Below, piece after piece: positions 25,448-34,681 of a stretch of DNA of 64,000 nucleotides (position 1 is its first letter; every line of letters starts with the position of its first letter). The stretch lies in contig CAJUFL010000003.1 of NCBI GenBank assembly GCA_910585605.1, forward strand, positions 1 to 64,000, written 5' to 3'. The translations under genes and the position numbers were made by a program. The notes beneath the pieces were generated by a model. That model ran no database searches. It saw only the letters and a list, made by a program, of their open reading frames with translations, and had not been told where the DNA came from. This DNA comes from an uncultured Lachnospiraceae bacterium (GTDB lineage Bacteria > Bacillota > Clostridia > Lachnospirales > Lachnospiraceae).

Positions 25448-26044
25448 TTATCGCACCCCCGCTTTTCTTATTATCTCTTTGCCAATGTCCTCTAACGGTA
25501 AGACAATATCTGCCATACCATGCTCAACAACTGCTTTCGGCATACCATACACAACACAGGTTTCCTTATTCTGGGCAATTGTATAAATATTCTGTCTATT
25601 TCCAAGCTTTTTAATCCCTTCATATCCATCAGCTCCCATTCCGGTAAGCACCACGCATATCACTAAATCTATACATATCGATACTATACTGCTAAATGTA
25701 ATATTGGCATATGGTCTTAATCCATTAATGGGCTCCTCTTCATTTTCTTTAAAAAAGAGTCCTTGCTTCCGGTTCTGTACCAGCTCTAAGTGCATACCTC
25801 CACGAGCAAGATACACGTGTCCCTTGTGAAGGGGTTCTCCATCCACTACTTCACTTACGGAAATATCACTCATATCATTTAACCGTTCTGCCAGTGTAGC
25901 GGTAAAACCTTTCGGCATATGCTGTACGATTACAACCGGTGCATCCAAATTCTTATCCAGCATAGGAATTAATTTATGTAATGCTTTAGGGCCTCCTGTA
26001 GAACTAGCAATTACAACAAGCTTCTTAATAATGCTGTCTGCCAT
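25448..26044 (-). CDS. cheB: CheB methylesterase domain without receiver
   Basis: 198 aa corresponding only to the CheB catalytic domain. IASSTGGPKAL supplies Ser15, VQHMPKGF His42 and LTGMGADGYEG Asp139, with the spacing of the classic Ser-His-Asp triad. It would hydrolyse receptor methyl-esters and deamidate receptor glutamines. Usual CheB is ~350 aa with an N-terminal receiver that controls it; here the frame starts at the methylesterase domain, and the 175 bp upstream hold only a promoter and terminator. Activity may therefore not be controlled by CheA, or another protein supplies the receiver. It is the first gene of the chemotaxis transcript. No cheR is visible in the window. Confidence 0.9.
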   Translation of the reverse strand: MADSIIKKLVVIASSTGGPKALHKLIPMLDKNLDAPVVIVQHMPKGFTATLAERLNDMSDISVSEVVDGEPLHKGHVYLARGGMHLELVQNRKQGLFFKENEEEPINGLRPYANITFSSIVSICIDLVICVVLTGMGADGYEGIKKLGNRQNIYTIAQNKETCVVYGMPKAVVEHGMADIVLPLEDIGKEIIRKAGVR

Positions 26045-26073
26045 AAATTCACCCCGTATTCTTTAATAAAACA

Positions 26074-26103
26074 ATTATACCAGATTATTTCTACACATAA
26101 GTG
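26074..26103 (-). promoter_or_regulatory. predicted extended -10 promoter of cheB-cheA-...-sigD
   Basis: Minus strand: TGG-TATAAT at 26074-26082 is an extended -10 box; no good -35 is seen 17 nt upstream, which is common for this promoter type. It would give a leader of about 23 nt before ATG 26044. A TGTATAA/TTATACA inverted repeat lies just upstream and could be a binding site. The site lies downstream of the terminator at 26131-26166. Confidence 0.5.
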
Positions 26104-26130
26104 TATAATAATATTATACAATAAAATCAT

Positions 26131-26166
26131 AAAAAAAGGAAGAGCTGTATTAAAACAGCTGCTTCC
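26131..26166 (-). terminator. intrinsic terminator after the PilZ-protein gene
   Basis: On the minus strand GGAAG-C-AGCTGT and ACAGCT-CTTCC pair across a short AT loop (11 bp with one bulge), directly followed by seven U. It ends the transcript of the upstream flagellar genes and separates them from cheB onward. Confidence 0.85.
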
Positions 26167-26219
26167 CTATTATTAAATTCACACCAGATTAGTACCTGAG
26201 TTTACTGATAGAGAACTTC

Positions 26220-26954
26220 TTATCCAATCTTTCCTGCTTCCCTTGAACGTTTTTTCCGCTGGGTTTCAAATATAAAACGAACAATCTTTTCTCTGGTTAC
26301 CCTGTCCATTCTCCAAAATTTAATACGGCTATCGTATATTGCGGAATTATTAGGACTACGTTCCGCACGAAGCAGAACTGCATATGCATACATCACTTCT
26401 GTCTCCTCACCAAGTGAAATATCAAACCGAACCTGCAAAAGCGTATGTCTAGGAATCTCAAAAGGTGTTATAAAACGAATTCCGCCACCACTCAAATCCA
26501 ATATCTCACCGTTTTGCCAGTTCATCACCATTTCTTCATCATCATATGGTATATCCTCTTCAAGCAGATTCCTCTCATCTGCTTCAATAATCCGATATAT
26601 AAGAGGCAAATGGCAGCTAAGCCTGTAATATTCCCGTCTTTGTACTTTTTCCAATTCTGTCATAAATGCCAGTTTTAATAAATACAAAGATTCCTTTTTG
26701 TAACGTCCTGTCACTTGCACCTGACATCTTAACATTCCAGATTTTGAATAAAAAGTGGCATAAAATTCTTCTCCAACATTTAATGGGATTACTTTTCCAC
26801 CCTGTATTGGCATTGAAACAAACATATCCCCTTCAGGTGCCTCATCCAGTACCTGACTGGCATAAATTTTAGGTTCCTTTTCGAAAGATGCCAATAGTCC
26901 GGTCTCAATTTTTTCCAATTCTAATTTATCACCGATTCCAATTTTATTATTCAT
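26220..26954 (-). CDS. YcgR-like PilZ protein, c-di-GMP-responsive flagellar brake
   Basis: 244 aa. The N-terminal ~95 residues match the YcgR_2/YcgR N domain (beta-rich, GDKLELEKI onward). The C-terminal PilZ domain has QRREYYRL as the RxxxR motif and DLSGGGI as the D/NxSxxG motif, so the residues that bind c-di-GMP are intact. Members such as Bacillus YpfA/DgrA slow or block the stator when c-di-GMP rises. It is placed after flhG, is cotranscribed with it (5 bp gap), and is followed by a terminator, so it closes the upstream transcript. c-di-GMP control of motility is inferred. Confidence 0.88.
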   Translation of the reverse strand: MNNKIGIGDKLELEKIETGLLASFEKEPKIYASQVLDEAPEGDMFVSMPIQGGKVIPLNVGEEFYATFYSKSGMLRCQVQVTGRYKKESLYLLKLAFMTELEKVQRREYYRLSCHLPLIYRIIEADERNLLEEDIPYDDEEMVMNWQNGEILDLSGGGIRFITPFEIPRHTLLQVRFDISLGEETEVMYAYAVLLRAERSPNNSAIYDSRIKFWRMDRVTREKIVRFIFETQRKKRSREAGKIG

Positions 26955-26959
26955 AGATT

Positions 26960-27841
26960 CTACCCATTGTTTTTCCTTGTTTTAATAAAATTTAATAATA
27001 CTTTCGCAATACCTATCTTTTTTGTTTCCTCAAAATTTACATCTAACAGATTATTACATATACTCCTTATCCTGACAGCAGGTTCACTGTTTGGAGCACT
27101 GATAAAAACTGGTTTTTGTTCAATTACCGCAGCCGCAATCTTTTTATCCTGTGGAATATATCCTATGTACTCTAACTGTATATTTAAAAATTTGGATACC
27201 ACTATTCTGATTTTGTCATAAATCTCCTGACCTTCCCTGGTACTCTCCACACGATTCGTAATGACCTTGATGGATTTCTGCCCCCTGTCAAATTCTTTCT
27301 TGCGATTAACTGCCTTTAACAAAGAATATGCATCCGTAATTGATGTCGGCTCCGGAGTAACTACTAACAACACTTCCGGTGAACTCAGCACAAATTCCAC
27401 CACAGAATCCGAAATTCCTGCACCGGTATCTATAATAACAATATCATAAAGACTATCCAGCTTTACTAATTTTGCTATCAGTTGCTTCAAATTCTCCTTG
27501 TCAAGATTTACCAAATCCTGAACACCTGAACCTCCGGAAATGAATCCAATCCCCATGGGACCCTCTGTAATAATCTCCTCTATCGACTTATTGTTAAATA
27601 TCAAATCGGCAAGATTATATCTGGGTCTTATCCCCAGCATTACTTCCACGTTAGCAAGACCAAAATCTGCATCCAGAATCACAACTTTCTTTCCCATTTC
27701 CTGAAGCTGCAACGCAAGATTAACCGATATGCTGGTTTTGCCAACACCTCCTTTTCCACTGGTTACCGCTATTACCCGGGAGGAAGAAACCTGCTCTTTT
27801 AACAATTCTACTTTTCTACGCAATTTAGCCGCCTGATCCAT
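26960..27841 (-). CDS. flhG: FlhG (FleN/YlxH), MinD-like ATPase
   Basis: 293 aa. SGKGGVGKT at residues 28-36 is the deviant Walker A motif of MinD/ParA-type ATPases. The N-terminal MDQAAKLRRKVELLKEQ contains the DQAxxLR motif that stimulates FlhF GTPase activity. FlhG sets flagellar number and position with FlhF. The start overlaps the end of flhF by 17 bp, so translation is probably coupled. All catalytic motifs are intact. Confidence 0.95.
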   Translation of the reverse strand: MDQAAKLRRKVELLKEQVSSSRVIAVTSGKGGVGKTSISVNLALQLQEMGKKVVILDADFGLANVEVMLGIRPRYNLADLIFNNKSIEEIITEGPMGIGFISGGSGVQDLVNLDKENLKQLIAKLVKLDSLYDIVIIDTGAGISDSVVEFVLSSPEVLLVVTPEPTSITDAYSLLKAVNRKKEFDRGQKSIKVITNRVESTREGQEIYDKIRIVVSKFLNIQLEYIGYIPQDKKIAAAVIEQKPVFISAPNSEPAVRIRSICNNLLDVNFEETKKIGIAKVLLNFIKTRKNNG

Positions 27842-29126
27842 AGCCGTCGCCTCCTCCTAATAGTTGTTTGGCGATGATCTGAGAGCTCAATATCTCTATA
27901 TCGTCTGGAACGTTTTGTCCGTATGATACATAGGATAATGGCATACCAGTATCTAATTTAATATTTAAAATATTACCAACCGCATCTGTTTCATCCAGTT
28001 TGGTAAAAATCAAACTATATTCTGAAACATCTTCATATAAGGATGTTATCTTCTTCAAATCCCGATACTTCGTAGTCGCACTCAATACAAGATATGTCAG
28101 AATACTGTACTTTGAAAAAGCATCAAACAATACCTTCAAATCAGTAAACTGCTTTTTATTTTTATGAGAACGCCCTGCTGTATCTACTAAAATATAATCA
28201 TACCCTTTGTACTTGGGAAGTATCGTATCTAAATCCTTTATTTCATAAACCACTTCTACCGGAATTGATAAAATACCAGCATAGGTCTTAACCTGTTCCA
28301 CTGCCGCAATACGATAGGTATCCGCAGTTAAAATAGCAATTTTTTTCTTTTCTTCCAAAATAAGCTTAGAAGATAACTTCGCAATTGTGGTAGTTTTGCC
28401 GACCCCTGTGGGACCCACAAAAAAAATCACCTTCGGTTTTTTATCCTCTTCATCAAAAGATATCGGTTTCATTTGCCCTAATTTTAAGACAATTTTCTGA
28501 TAAACACAAACTAACATATCATCCAAAGTACGGATATTACCTGTTTGCGTAATTTCATCTATTATCTGCTTCGCATAAGTATATGATACTTCATTTTCAG
28601 TAAGCTGGTCAATAATCAGATCAATTGATCTGTTTTTCAGACTATCCTTTTCGGATACTTCCTCATTATCTGACTTTTCACTATCTGTTCCCTGTACTTC
28701 CGTATCTTTTACTACGGATTCCTTCTTTTCCTTACCGGACACTTCATTGGTTTTCTTTTCTTCTTTTTTCTGATTCTCAATCTGTTCTTCTAACAGTTTG
28801 GCAAGACTATTTAACTTTTCCTCTAATTCCTTAGCCTCTTTGGAACCTTCTTCTTCCTGTTTTCGTTCTGGATGAAGCTTTTCATCAATCTTCGCATTAA
28901 ACTGGGAAGACGCTTTACTCTCTGTTCTATCTTCCCTGCTTTTCTCTTTTTCATTTCCTTCATCTACCGCAGCAGTCACTTCCACCTTCATTTTACGGAA
29001 CATTTTAAATATTCCCTTCGGTTTAATCGTTTTAATGTTCATGACGATGGCATTATTACCTAAATCTTCCTTTGCCATAAGTATTGCTTCATTTTCTGTA
29101 TTTGCCTGAAACTTTTTAATTATCAT
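27825..29126 (-). CDS. flhF: FlhF, SRP-family GTPase
   Basis: 433 aa. The NG GTPase domain in the C-terminal half has VGPTGVGKTTTIAK near residues 238-250, then LTADTYRIAAVEQVKTYA and LVDTAGRSHKN. The N-terminal ~230 residues include a basic B domain (KKFQANTENEAI) and a long Glu/Lys-rich linker. FlhF defines where new basal bodies form. The C-terminal Gly-rich end (GGGDGYGSGG) overlaps flhG. Normal Bacillus FlhF is ~366 aa, so the linker here is somewhat long. Confidence 0.95.
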   Translation of the reverse strand: MIIKKFQANTENEAILMAKEDLGNNAIVMNIKTIKPKGIFKMFRKMKVEVTAAVDEGNEKEKSREDRTESKASSQFNAKIDEKLHPERKQEEEGSKEAKELEEKLNSLAKLLEEQIENQKKEEKKTNEVSGKEKKESVVKDTEVQGTDSEKSDNEEVSEKDSLKNRSIDLIIDQLTENEVSYTYAKQIIDEITQTGNIRTLDDMLVCVYQKIVLKLGQMKPISFDEEDKKPKVIFFVGPTGVGKTTTIAKLSSKLILEEKKKIAILTADTYRIAAVEQVKTYAGILSIPVEVVYEIKDLDTILPKYKGYDYILVDTAGRSHKNKKQFTDLKVLFDAFSKYSILTYLVLSATTKYRDLKKITSLYEDVSEYSLIFTKLDETDAVGNILNIKLDTGMPLSYVSYGQNVPDDIEILSSQIIAKQLLGGGDGYGSGG

Positions 29127-31182
29127 TTACTGTCACCACCCCTATTGATTGTAATTCTACATTGGATTCAATCTCATTATACGATACCACAATCAAATCC
29201 TTGAAATAATCTTTTGTCAGCTTTTTAAAGTACATTCTTACAATAGGAGAAGTTATGATAATCGGTGCTTTCCCCTGATTTTCCAATTTTTTCATTTCTG
29301 TTTCCACAGAATTCAGAATTTTTTTTGTAACGGCAGGGTCTAATGTAATATATGCTCCCTGCTCTGTTTGTTTGACAGAATTCATAATATCCTGTTCAAT
29401 CCTCGGATCCAGAGTCACTACGGTAGTCATTTCACCGTCAGAAAAATATGTGTTAGAAATGGCACGTTTTAACCGCTGTCTCACATATTCCGTCAACACA
29501 TCCGTATCCCTTGTAGTTGCAGCATAATCAGCCAAAGTTTCAAAAATAGTAACCAGATCCCTGATAGAAACTCCTTCCGAAAGAAGATTTTGCAATACCT
29601 TTTGTATCTCGCCGGCACCAAGCAGCTTAGGCACTAATTCATCCACTAATGTAGTGTTATTTTCTTTTACATTATTAATCAGGTTTTGTACATCCTGCCT
29701 TGTCAGAAGTTCATCTAAATGTGACTTTATAATCTCCGTTAAATGCGTTGCTATAATGGAAGGAGGATCCACTACGGTATAACCCATGGATTCTGCACGT
29801 TCACGCTGGGCTTCGGTAATCCAAATAGCAGGCAGATGGAAGGATGGTTCAAACGTAGGAATTCCCGTAATCTCCTCTTCAACATAACCTGGATTCATAG
29901 CCATATAGTGATCGAATAAAATCTCTCCCTCACTAATCTGTATTCCTTTAATCTTAATAATATACTGGTTTGGATTCAACTGTATATTATCTCGTAGTCT
30001 TATAATTGGTACTACTGCACCAAGCTCCAATGCGATCTGCCGTCTGATCATAACCACACGGTCTAACAAATCTCCACCCTGATTGACATCTGCTAATGGA
30101 ATAATACCATAACCAAACTCCAATTCAATGGGGTCAACCTGAAGCAGGGCATTGACATTTTCATGTCTTCGAATCTCATCTGCCTGTACTTCTTCTTCCT
30201 GTACTTCATCCTCAATTGCTGCAATCTCTTTAGAATGCTCTAAAAGTCTTCCGATTACTATAGTTCCCAGTCCCAGCGCCAGATATATCAGGATTCTTCC
30301 CTCGTTACGAAGAGGTGTAAATACACCCAGAAAACATAGTGTACCACCAACCATATATAATACTTTGGGCACGTGAAAAAGCTGACCGATCATCAGATCG
30401 CCGATATTATCTGACTTAGAAGCCTTTGTAACAAGAATACCTGTTGCAACAGATATCAGCATGGACGGAATCTGGGAAACCAATCCATCACCAATCGTCA
30501 AAATAGTGTACCTTGACAAAGCTTCAGACAATTCCATATTCTGCATTACCACACCTATGACAATGCCGCCTACAAGATTGATTAAAGTAATGATCAGACC
30601 TGCTGTGGCATCTCCCTTCACGTACTTGGTGGCACCATCCATGGAACCGAAGAACGCTGATTCCTGTTGTATCTTCTCTCTTCTCTCCATTGCTTCTTTA
30701 TCTGTAATGGCTCCTGTATTCAAATCCGCATCAATCGCCATCTGCTTACCAGGCATAGCATCCAGAGTAAAACGTGCCGTTACTTCTGACACACGTTCCG
30801 AACCCTTGTTGATAACTACCATCTGCACGATTACTAATACAATAAAAATAATCGCCCCGATAACAAGATTACCACCGCCAACAAAGTTACCAAAAGTCTC
30901 TACTACAACTCCTGGCTGACCTGTTGACAGAATCAGTCTGGTCGAAGAAATATTCAATGAAATTCTAAAAATGGTTGAAAACAAAAGAATAGTCGGAAAA
31001 CTTGACATATCCAATGTATTCTCCGCATACAGACAATTAAATAAAATCGCCAGAGCTATAGTTAAGTTAACGGTAATGAAAAAGTCCAACAGCAAAGATG
31101 GAATTGGAATTATGAAAAAGATAACGGCTAATAACAAGTACAGTCCTACAAATAAATCTCCCCTAAAACTTATCTGTTTCAT
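29116..31182 (-). CDS. flhA: FlhA, flagellar export gate protein
   Basis: 688 aa, normal length. Eight membrane spans lie in the first ~330 residues, with the FHIPEP-type conserved loop (TARFTLDAMPGKQMAIDADL) in the cytoplasmic segment near 150-170. The large C-terminal cytoplasmic domain follows (EEVQADEIRRHENV onward). It forms the nonameric export gate ring that receives substrates. GGAGGTG precedes ATG 31182. The stop overlaps the start of flhF by 11 bp. Confidence 0.96.
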   Translation of the reverse strand: MKQISFRGDLFVGLYLLLAVIFFIIPIPSLLLDFFITVNLTIALAILFNCLYAENTLDMSSFPTILLFSTIFRISLNISSTRLILSTGQPGVVVETFGNFVGGGNLVIGAIIFIVLVIVQMVVINKGSERVSEVTARFTLDAMPGKQMAIDADLNTGAITDKEAMERREKIQQESAFFGSMDGATKYVKGDATAGLIITLINLVGGIVIGVVMQNMELSEALSRYTILTIGDGLVSQIPSMLISVATGILVTKASKSDNIGDLMIGQLFHVPKVLYMVGGTLCFLGVFTPLRNEGRILIYLALGLGTIVIGRLLEHSKEIAAIEDEVQEEEVQADEIRRHENVNALLQVDPIELEFGYGIIPLADVNQGGDLLDRVVMIRRQIALELGAVVPIIRLRDNIQLNPNQYIIKIKGIQISEGEILFDHYMAMNPGYVEEEITGIPTFEPSFHLPAIWITEAQRERAESMGYTVVDPPSIIATHLTEIIKSHLDELLTRQDVQNLINNVKENNTTLVDELVPKLLGAGEIQKVLQNLLSEGVSIRDLVTIFETLADYAATTRDTDVLTEYVRQRLKRAISNTYFSDGEMTTVVTLDPRIEQDIMNSVKQTEQGAYITLDPAVTKKILNSVETEMKKLENQGKAPIIITSPIVRMYFKKLTKDYFKDLIVVSYNEIESNVELQSIGVVTVNDN

Positions 31183-31242
31183 ATTCCTTTTTCACCTCCT
31201 GTCAATCTAGTTCATCTCATTCTGCTTTTAATTTACGCAAGG

Positions 31243-32367
31243 TCAGCCGACCTTGTTATGCAACTGGTATACATATGCCAGCACTTCCGCTACCGCCTGA
31301 TATAACTCCGGTGGTATCTCTGCTCCCAAATCTACATTATAATAGAGCATTCTTGCTAATGGTTTATTCTCCACAATCTCTACCTGACTCTCTTTTGCAA
31401 TCTCTTTAATCCTGCCTGCAAGAAAATCCGCTCCCTTTGCCACAACAATCGGAGCTTGTCCCTGTCCTGATTTGTAAGACAATGCGACAGCAAAATGGGT
31501 AGGATTTGTAATGACAACATCCGCCTCTGGTATGGCAGCCATCATACGCCGCTGTGCTGCCTGCATCATACGCTGTCGCTGCTGCCCTTTTACTTTGGGA
31601 TCTCCTTCCTGATTCTTAAATTCATCTTTTACTTCCTGCTTTGTCATTTTATTATCCTGCTTAAATTTCCATTTCTGATACATAAAATCAAAAGCACCAA
31701 TTATGCAAAACAAAACACATATTTTAATTCCCAGCTCCAGAATAATATCATACATTAATAACAAGCTCTGGTTTAAAGAGATGTCATAAATTAAATAAAT
31801 TTCATGTACATGATCCATGATAACATTATACGCCAGATAAGAAATCGCAATAACCTTTATAACTGATTTTAAGAGCTGTATCAATGTGTTCAGGGAAAAT
31901 ATCCTCTTAAATCCACTGATTGGACTTAGCTTGCTGAATTTGGGGTGTAATGGCTTGGTAGTAACTTTAAACTGAAACTGAAGGGAATTACTGTAAAAAG
32001 CCACAATAACTCCAAGTCCTAAAAATGGCAATATCACAATTCCCACACTCATAAGACCTTTGAATAGCAGATAAGAAAATCCAGCCACATCTATCCCCTC
32101 CTCAACATACCGGGGAATCAATGTATAAAAATCATCAAATGTCTTCAGCAAATGACCTCCAACAAATTTTAACGCAAATTTCAGACAGAGAAATAACGCT
32201 ATGAGAGTTGCTGCTGTAGGAATCTCCGTACTTTTAGCAACATTACCTTCATTTCTTACATCTTTTAATTTTTTGGAAGTTGCATCTTCTGTTTTTTCTC
32301 CTCCTGGACCTTCCTTAGCGAACATCTGAAGGTCTAATGGGAGTAATATTTTATATTCATACTTCAT
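31243..32367 (-). CDS. flhB: FlhB, export substrate-specificity switch
   Basis: 374 aa from the ATG at 32367, the start supported by GGAG at 11 nt; a GTG at 32379 would add four residues. Four membrane spans are followed by a cytoplasmic domain with the NPTH autocleavage motif at residues 288-291 (VVITNPTHFAVAL). Cleavage changes export from rod/hook proteins to filament proteins. It is encoded just downstream of fliR, with only 18 bp between the stop and the chosen start. Confidence 0.96.
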   Translation of the reverse strand: MKYEYKILLPLDLQMFAKEGPGGEKTEDATSKKLKDVRNEGNVAKSTEIPTAATLIALFLCLKFALKFVGGHLLKTFDDFYTLIPRYVEEGIDVAGFSYLLFKGLMSVGIVILPFLGLGVIVAFYSNSLQFQFKVTTKPLHPKFSKLSPISGFKRIFSLNTLIQLLKSVIKVIAISYLAYNVIMDHVHEIYLIYDISLNQSLLLMYDIILELGIKICVLFCIIGAFDFMYQKWKFKQDNKMTKQEVKDEFKNQEGDPKVKGQQRQRMMQAAQRRMMAAIPEADVVITNPTHFAVALSYKSGQGQAPIVVAKGADFLAGRIKEIAKESQVEIVENKPLARMLYYNVDLGAEIPPELYQAVAEVLAYVYQLHNKVG

Positions 32368-32385
32368 CTGTACAAACACTCCATA

Positions 32386-33165
32386 CTAATAAAAGGCTTT
32401 TAAGACTTCCGTTATAATTTCCTGCATCTGATGATACACAAATTCTGTAATATTGGGAAGAAACCCTAGTGTAATGTATATAATGGCAAATCCAGCAAAT
32501 ATTTTCATCTGTATACCAACCACAAACATATTCATCTGTGGTGCCGTCTTGGCTAAAACACCCAATATCACATTTAACAGCATGATCGTAATCAAAATAG
32601 GCATTCCAATACGGAGTGCAATCACAAAATAGTCTATCATATACTGTATCACAGTATCATAGAGTTTACCGCTGTCAATCGTTACCCTGCCAATCGGAAT
32701 CAGCTCAAAAGAATCCGAAAGTGCAGACAATATAAAATAATGCATATTGGAACACAGCATTAAAATCATAACTAACATATTATAGTATTCTGCGGTTATC
32801 GTTGTATCCGTATTAAATGTGGGATCAAAATTAGATACCATGGAAAATCCCATTTCCCGGTCAATAAACTGTCCGGCCATACCGATGATAGAAATTGCTA
32901 TACTTGACATAAACCCCAGGCTTAATCCCACAATCAGTTCCTTGAGCAAAATAACCGTATATTCTAAAAAAGTGGTATATCCAAGAGGTACATAAGGATA
33001 TATAGCGAAAATCGCATATGCAATCGCAACGCCTAGAAAAATCTTCACTCTCCTGATTGTAATGGTATTACCAAAAATGGGGGCAAACGCAATTGCACCC
33101 ATCACTCTGGAAAAAATAACCAGATAGTATTCAAAATGGTAGATTGAAAAAGACTGCTCAATCAT
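32386..33165 (-). CDS. fliR: FliR, flagellar export membrane protein
   Basis: 259 aa, highly hydrophobic, six predicted spans, usual length. VILLKELIVGLSLGFMSSI and GQFIDREMGFSM are the recognisable FliR/YscT conserved stretches. With FliP and FliQ it forms the export channel core. It follows fliQ with a 3-bp gap; GTGGGG supplies the ribosome site. Confidence 0.95.
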   Translation of the reverse strand: MIEQSFSIYHFEYYLVIFSRVMGAIAFAPIFGNTITIRRVKIFLGVAIAYAIFAIYPYVPLGYTTFLEYTVILLKELIVGLSLGFMSSIAISIIGMAGQFIDREMGFSMVSNFDPTFNTDTTITAEYYNMLVMILMLCSNMHYFILSALSDSFELIPIGRVTIDSGKLYDTVIQYMIDYFVIALRIGMPILITIMLLNVILGVLAKTAPQMNMFVVGIQMKIFAGFAIIYITLGFLPNITEFVYHQMQEIITEVLKAFY

Positions 33166-33168
33166 AAG

Positions 33169-33438
33169 CTACCCCACATAGGTTGAAAAATTTTCAAATA
33201 GTCTGGTCATAAATTCCACTATATTGTCCATAATCCAACCACCACAGAGAATCAAAGTAATAAATATACTGAGAATCTTTGGGACAAACGTTAACGTCTG
33301 CTCCTGTATTGAAGTAACTGTCTGAAAAATACTAATCACAAGACCTACTATCAGAGATATCAGCAAAAGCGGGGCAGAACATTTTATAATCAGCCATAGT
33401 GCTTCTCTTGCAATATCCATTACGATTCCTGTACTCAT
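33169..33438 (-). CDS. fliQ: FliQ, flagellar export membrane protein
   Basis: 89 aa, the exact family size. Two membrane spans (about 17-38 and 55-75) with KCSAPLLLISLIVGLVISIFQ, TQ...IQEQTLTFVPK and a conserved central Gln/Glu stretch. It assembles with FliP and FliR into the export gate. GGAAGTG precedes ATG 33438. Confidence 0.95.
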   Translation of the reverse strand: MSTGIVMDIAREALWLIIKCSAPLLLISLIVGLVISIFQTVTSIQEQTLTFVPKILSIFITLILCGGWIMDNIVEFMTRLFENFSTYVG

Positions 33439-33467
33439 TCTTACACTTCCAATCTATTTTTGCATCG

Positions 33468-34334
33468 TCAGTAATGAAAACTCTTCACCAATTCACCAAT
33501 CACCAGATTCCAGCCGTTTGCCATCACAAATAGTAAAATCTTAAAGGGCATGGAAATAGTCGTTGGCGGCAGCATCATCATACCCATTGCCATTAACGTA
33601 GACGCTACAACCATATCTATTATAATAAACGGTATATATATCAGAAATCCAATAATAAAAGATTTCCTTAATTCCCCCATCACAAAAGCAGGAATCAATA
33701 CAGAGTTCGGAATATCTGTTATTTCTTCAACCGTATCAATCCTTGCCAAATCCAAAAAGAAATTGATATCCTTTGGCTCGGCATTATTCAGCATAAAATC
33801 CCTAAGCGGCTGCATACACGCCTTAAGTCCTTCTTCCTGAGTAATTTCACCTTTGGATAACGGTCCAATCCCCTCTTCATTGATCCTTTCTATCGTGGGT
33901 GTCATAATAAAAAGAGTCAAAAACAACGCCAGCCCTATCAAAACATTATTAGGTGGCGTCGATTGTGTACCAAGAGCTGTCCTTAAAAAATGGAACACAA
34001 CAATAATTCTGGTAAAAGACGTCATCATTACAACGATTGATGGAGCTAATGATATTACAGTAATAACTAAAAGCATCTGGAGTGTACCAGCCAGTGTTCC
34101 CTCGTCGTTTTTGGTATCGACAGTCACTCCCATTGTAAATGGTACACCTTCCTCCAGATTCGTTATTTGTTCATTCTCATCATTAATTGTATCACCTGCG
34201 GTTCCTGTAGCCTGTACATGATATCCCACACACATAACAGAAAAAATAATCAGATAAGCAATTATAAACTTTTTAATATGAATATGTTCCAATATCCATC
34301 TTATTGTTTTATTGTTATTCATCTTGTTTTTCAT
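33468..34334 (-). CDS. fliP: FliP, flagellar export membrane protein
   Basis: 288 aa. The N-terminal signal peptide-like span (KFIIAYLIIFSVMCVGYHV) is cleaved in several FliP proteins; LVVTITSLAPSI-type strands, TPPNNVLIGLALFLT and FIIDMVVASTLMAMGMMMLPP are diagnostic. It forms the core of the export channel. The frame begins inside the end of fliO. Two start codons, 34334 and 34322, are possible; neither has a strong ribosome site, so coupling to fliO is likely. Confidence 0.93.
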   Translation of the reverse strand: MKNKMNNNKTIRWILEHIHIKKFIIAYLIIFSVMCVGYHVQATGTAGDTINDENEQITNLEEGVPFTMGVTVDTKNDEGTLAGTLQMLLVITVISLAPSIVVMMTSFTRIIVVFHFLRTALGTQSTPPNNVLIGLALFLTLFIMTPTIERINEEGIGPLSKGEITQEEGLKACMQPLRDFMLNNAEPKDINFFLDLARIDTVEEITDIPNSVLIPAFVMGELRKSFIIGFLIYIPFIIIDMVVASTLMAMGMMMLPPTTISMPFKILLFVMANGWNLVIGELVKSFHY

Positions 34335-34680
34335 TTTTTATTTTATTCAGTATATTTTTAAAGTTAATCGGTTCCAATGATGTTTCACGCTCTTTAATCT
34401 CTGATTCATCCAAATGGGCTAGTACAGACACCTGATCCTTGCAGACCGCAAGTGCCAGATATTGATTACCAATCTTCACAATCTCAATCAATTTATTATT
34501 AGATAAGCGGAATACCTCGATTACTTTTATATTACTGTTCTTATTTATGACATTGGATTGATAGCTTCCAGTAATTCTCGCTGTTATATAGGCAAGAAAA
34601 AGAACAAAGAAAAATAACAAAACAACACAAATCAACTGCCCTATGCTCTCCAAACTGGAAGACGACTTCGATAAAATCAT
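34315..34680 (-). CDS. fliO: FliO, export apparatus accessory protein
   Basis: 121 aa. One membrane span (about 12-34, ICVVLLFFFVLFLAYITA) followed by a short cytoplasmic FliO domain (VIEVFRLSNNKLIEIVKIGNQYLALAVCKD). It helps assemble the FliP ring. The start at ATG 34680 is chosen; the TTG at 34689 would overlap cheY. Position between cheY and fliP is the standard one (fliZ in Bacillus). Confidence 0.85.
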   Translation of the reverse strand: MILSKSSSSLESIGQLICVVLLFFFVLFLAYITARITGSYQSNVINKNSNIKVIEVFRLSNNKLIEIVKIGNQYLALAVCKDQVSVLAHLDESEIKERETSLEPINFKNILNKIKNEKQDE

Positions 34681-34681
34681 A

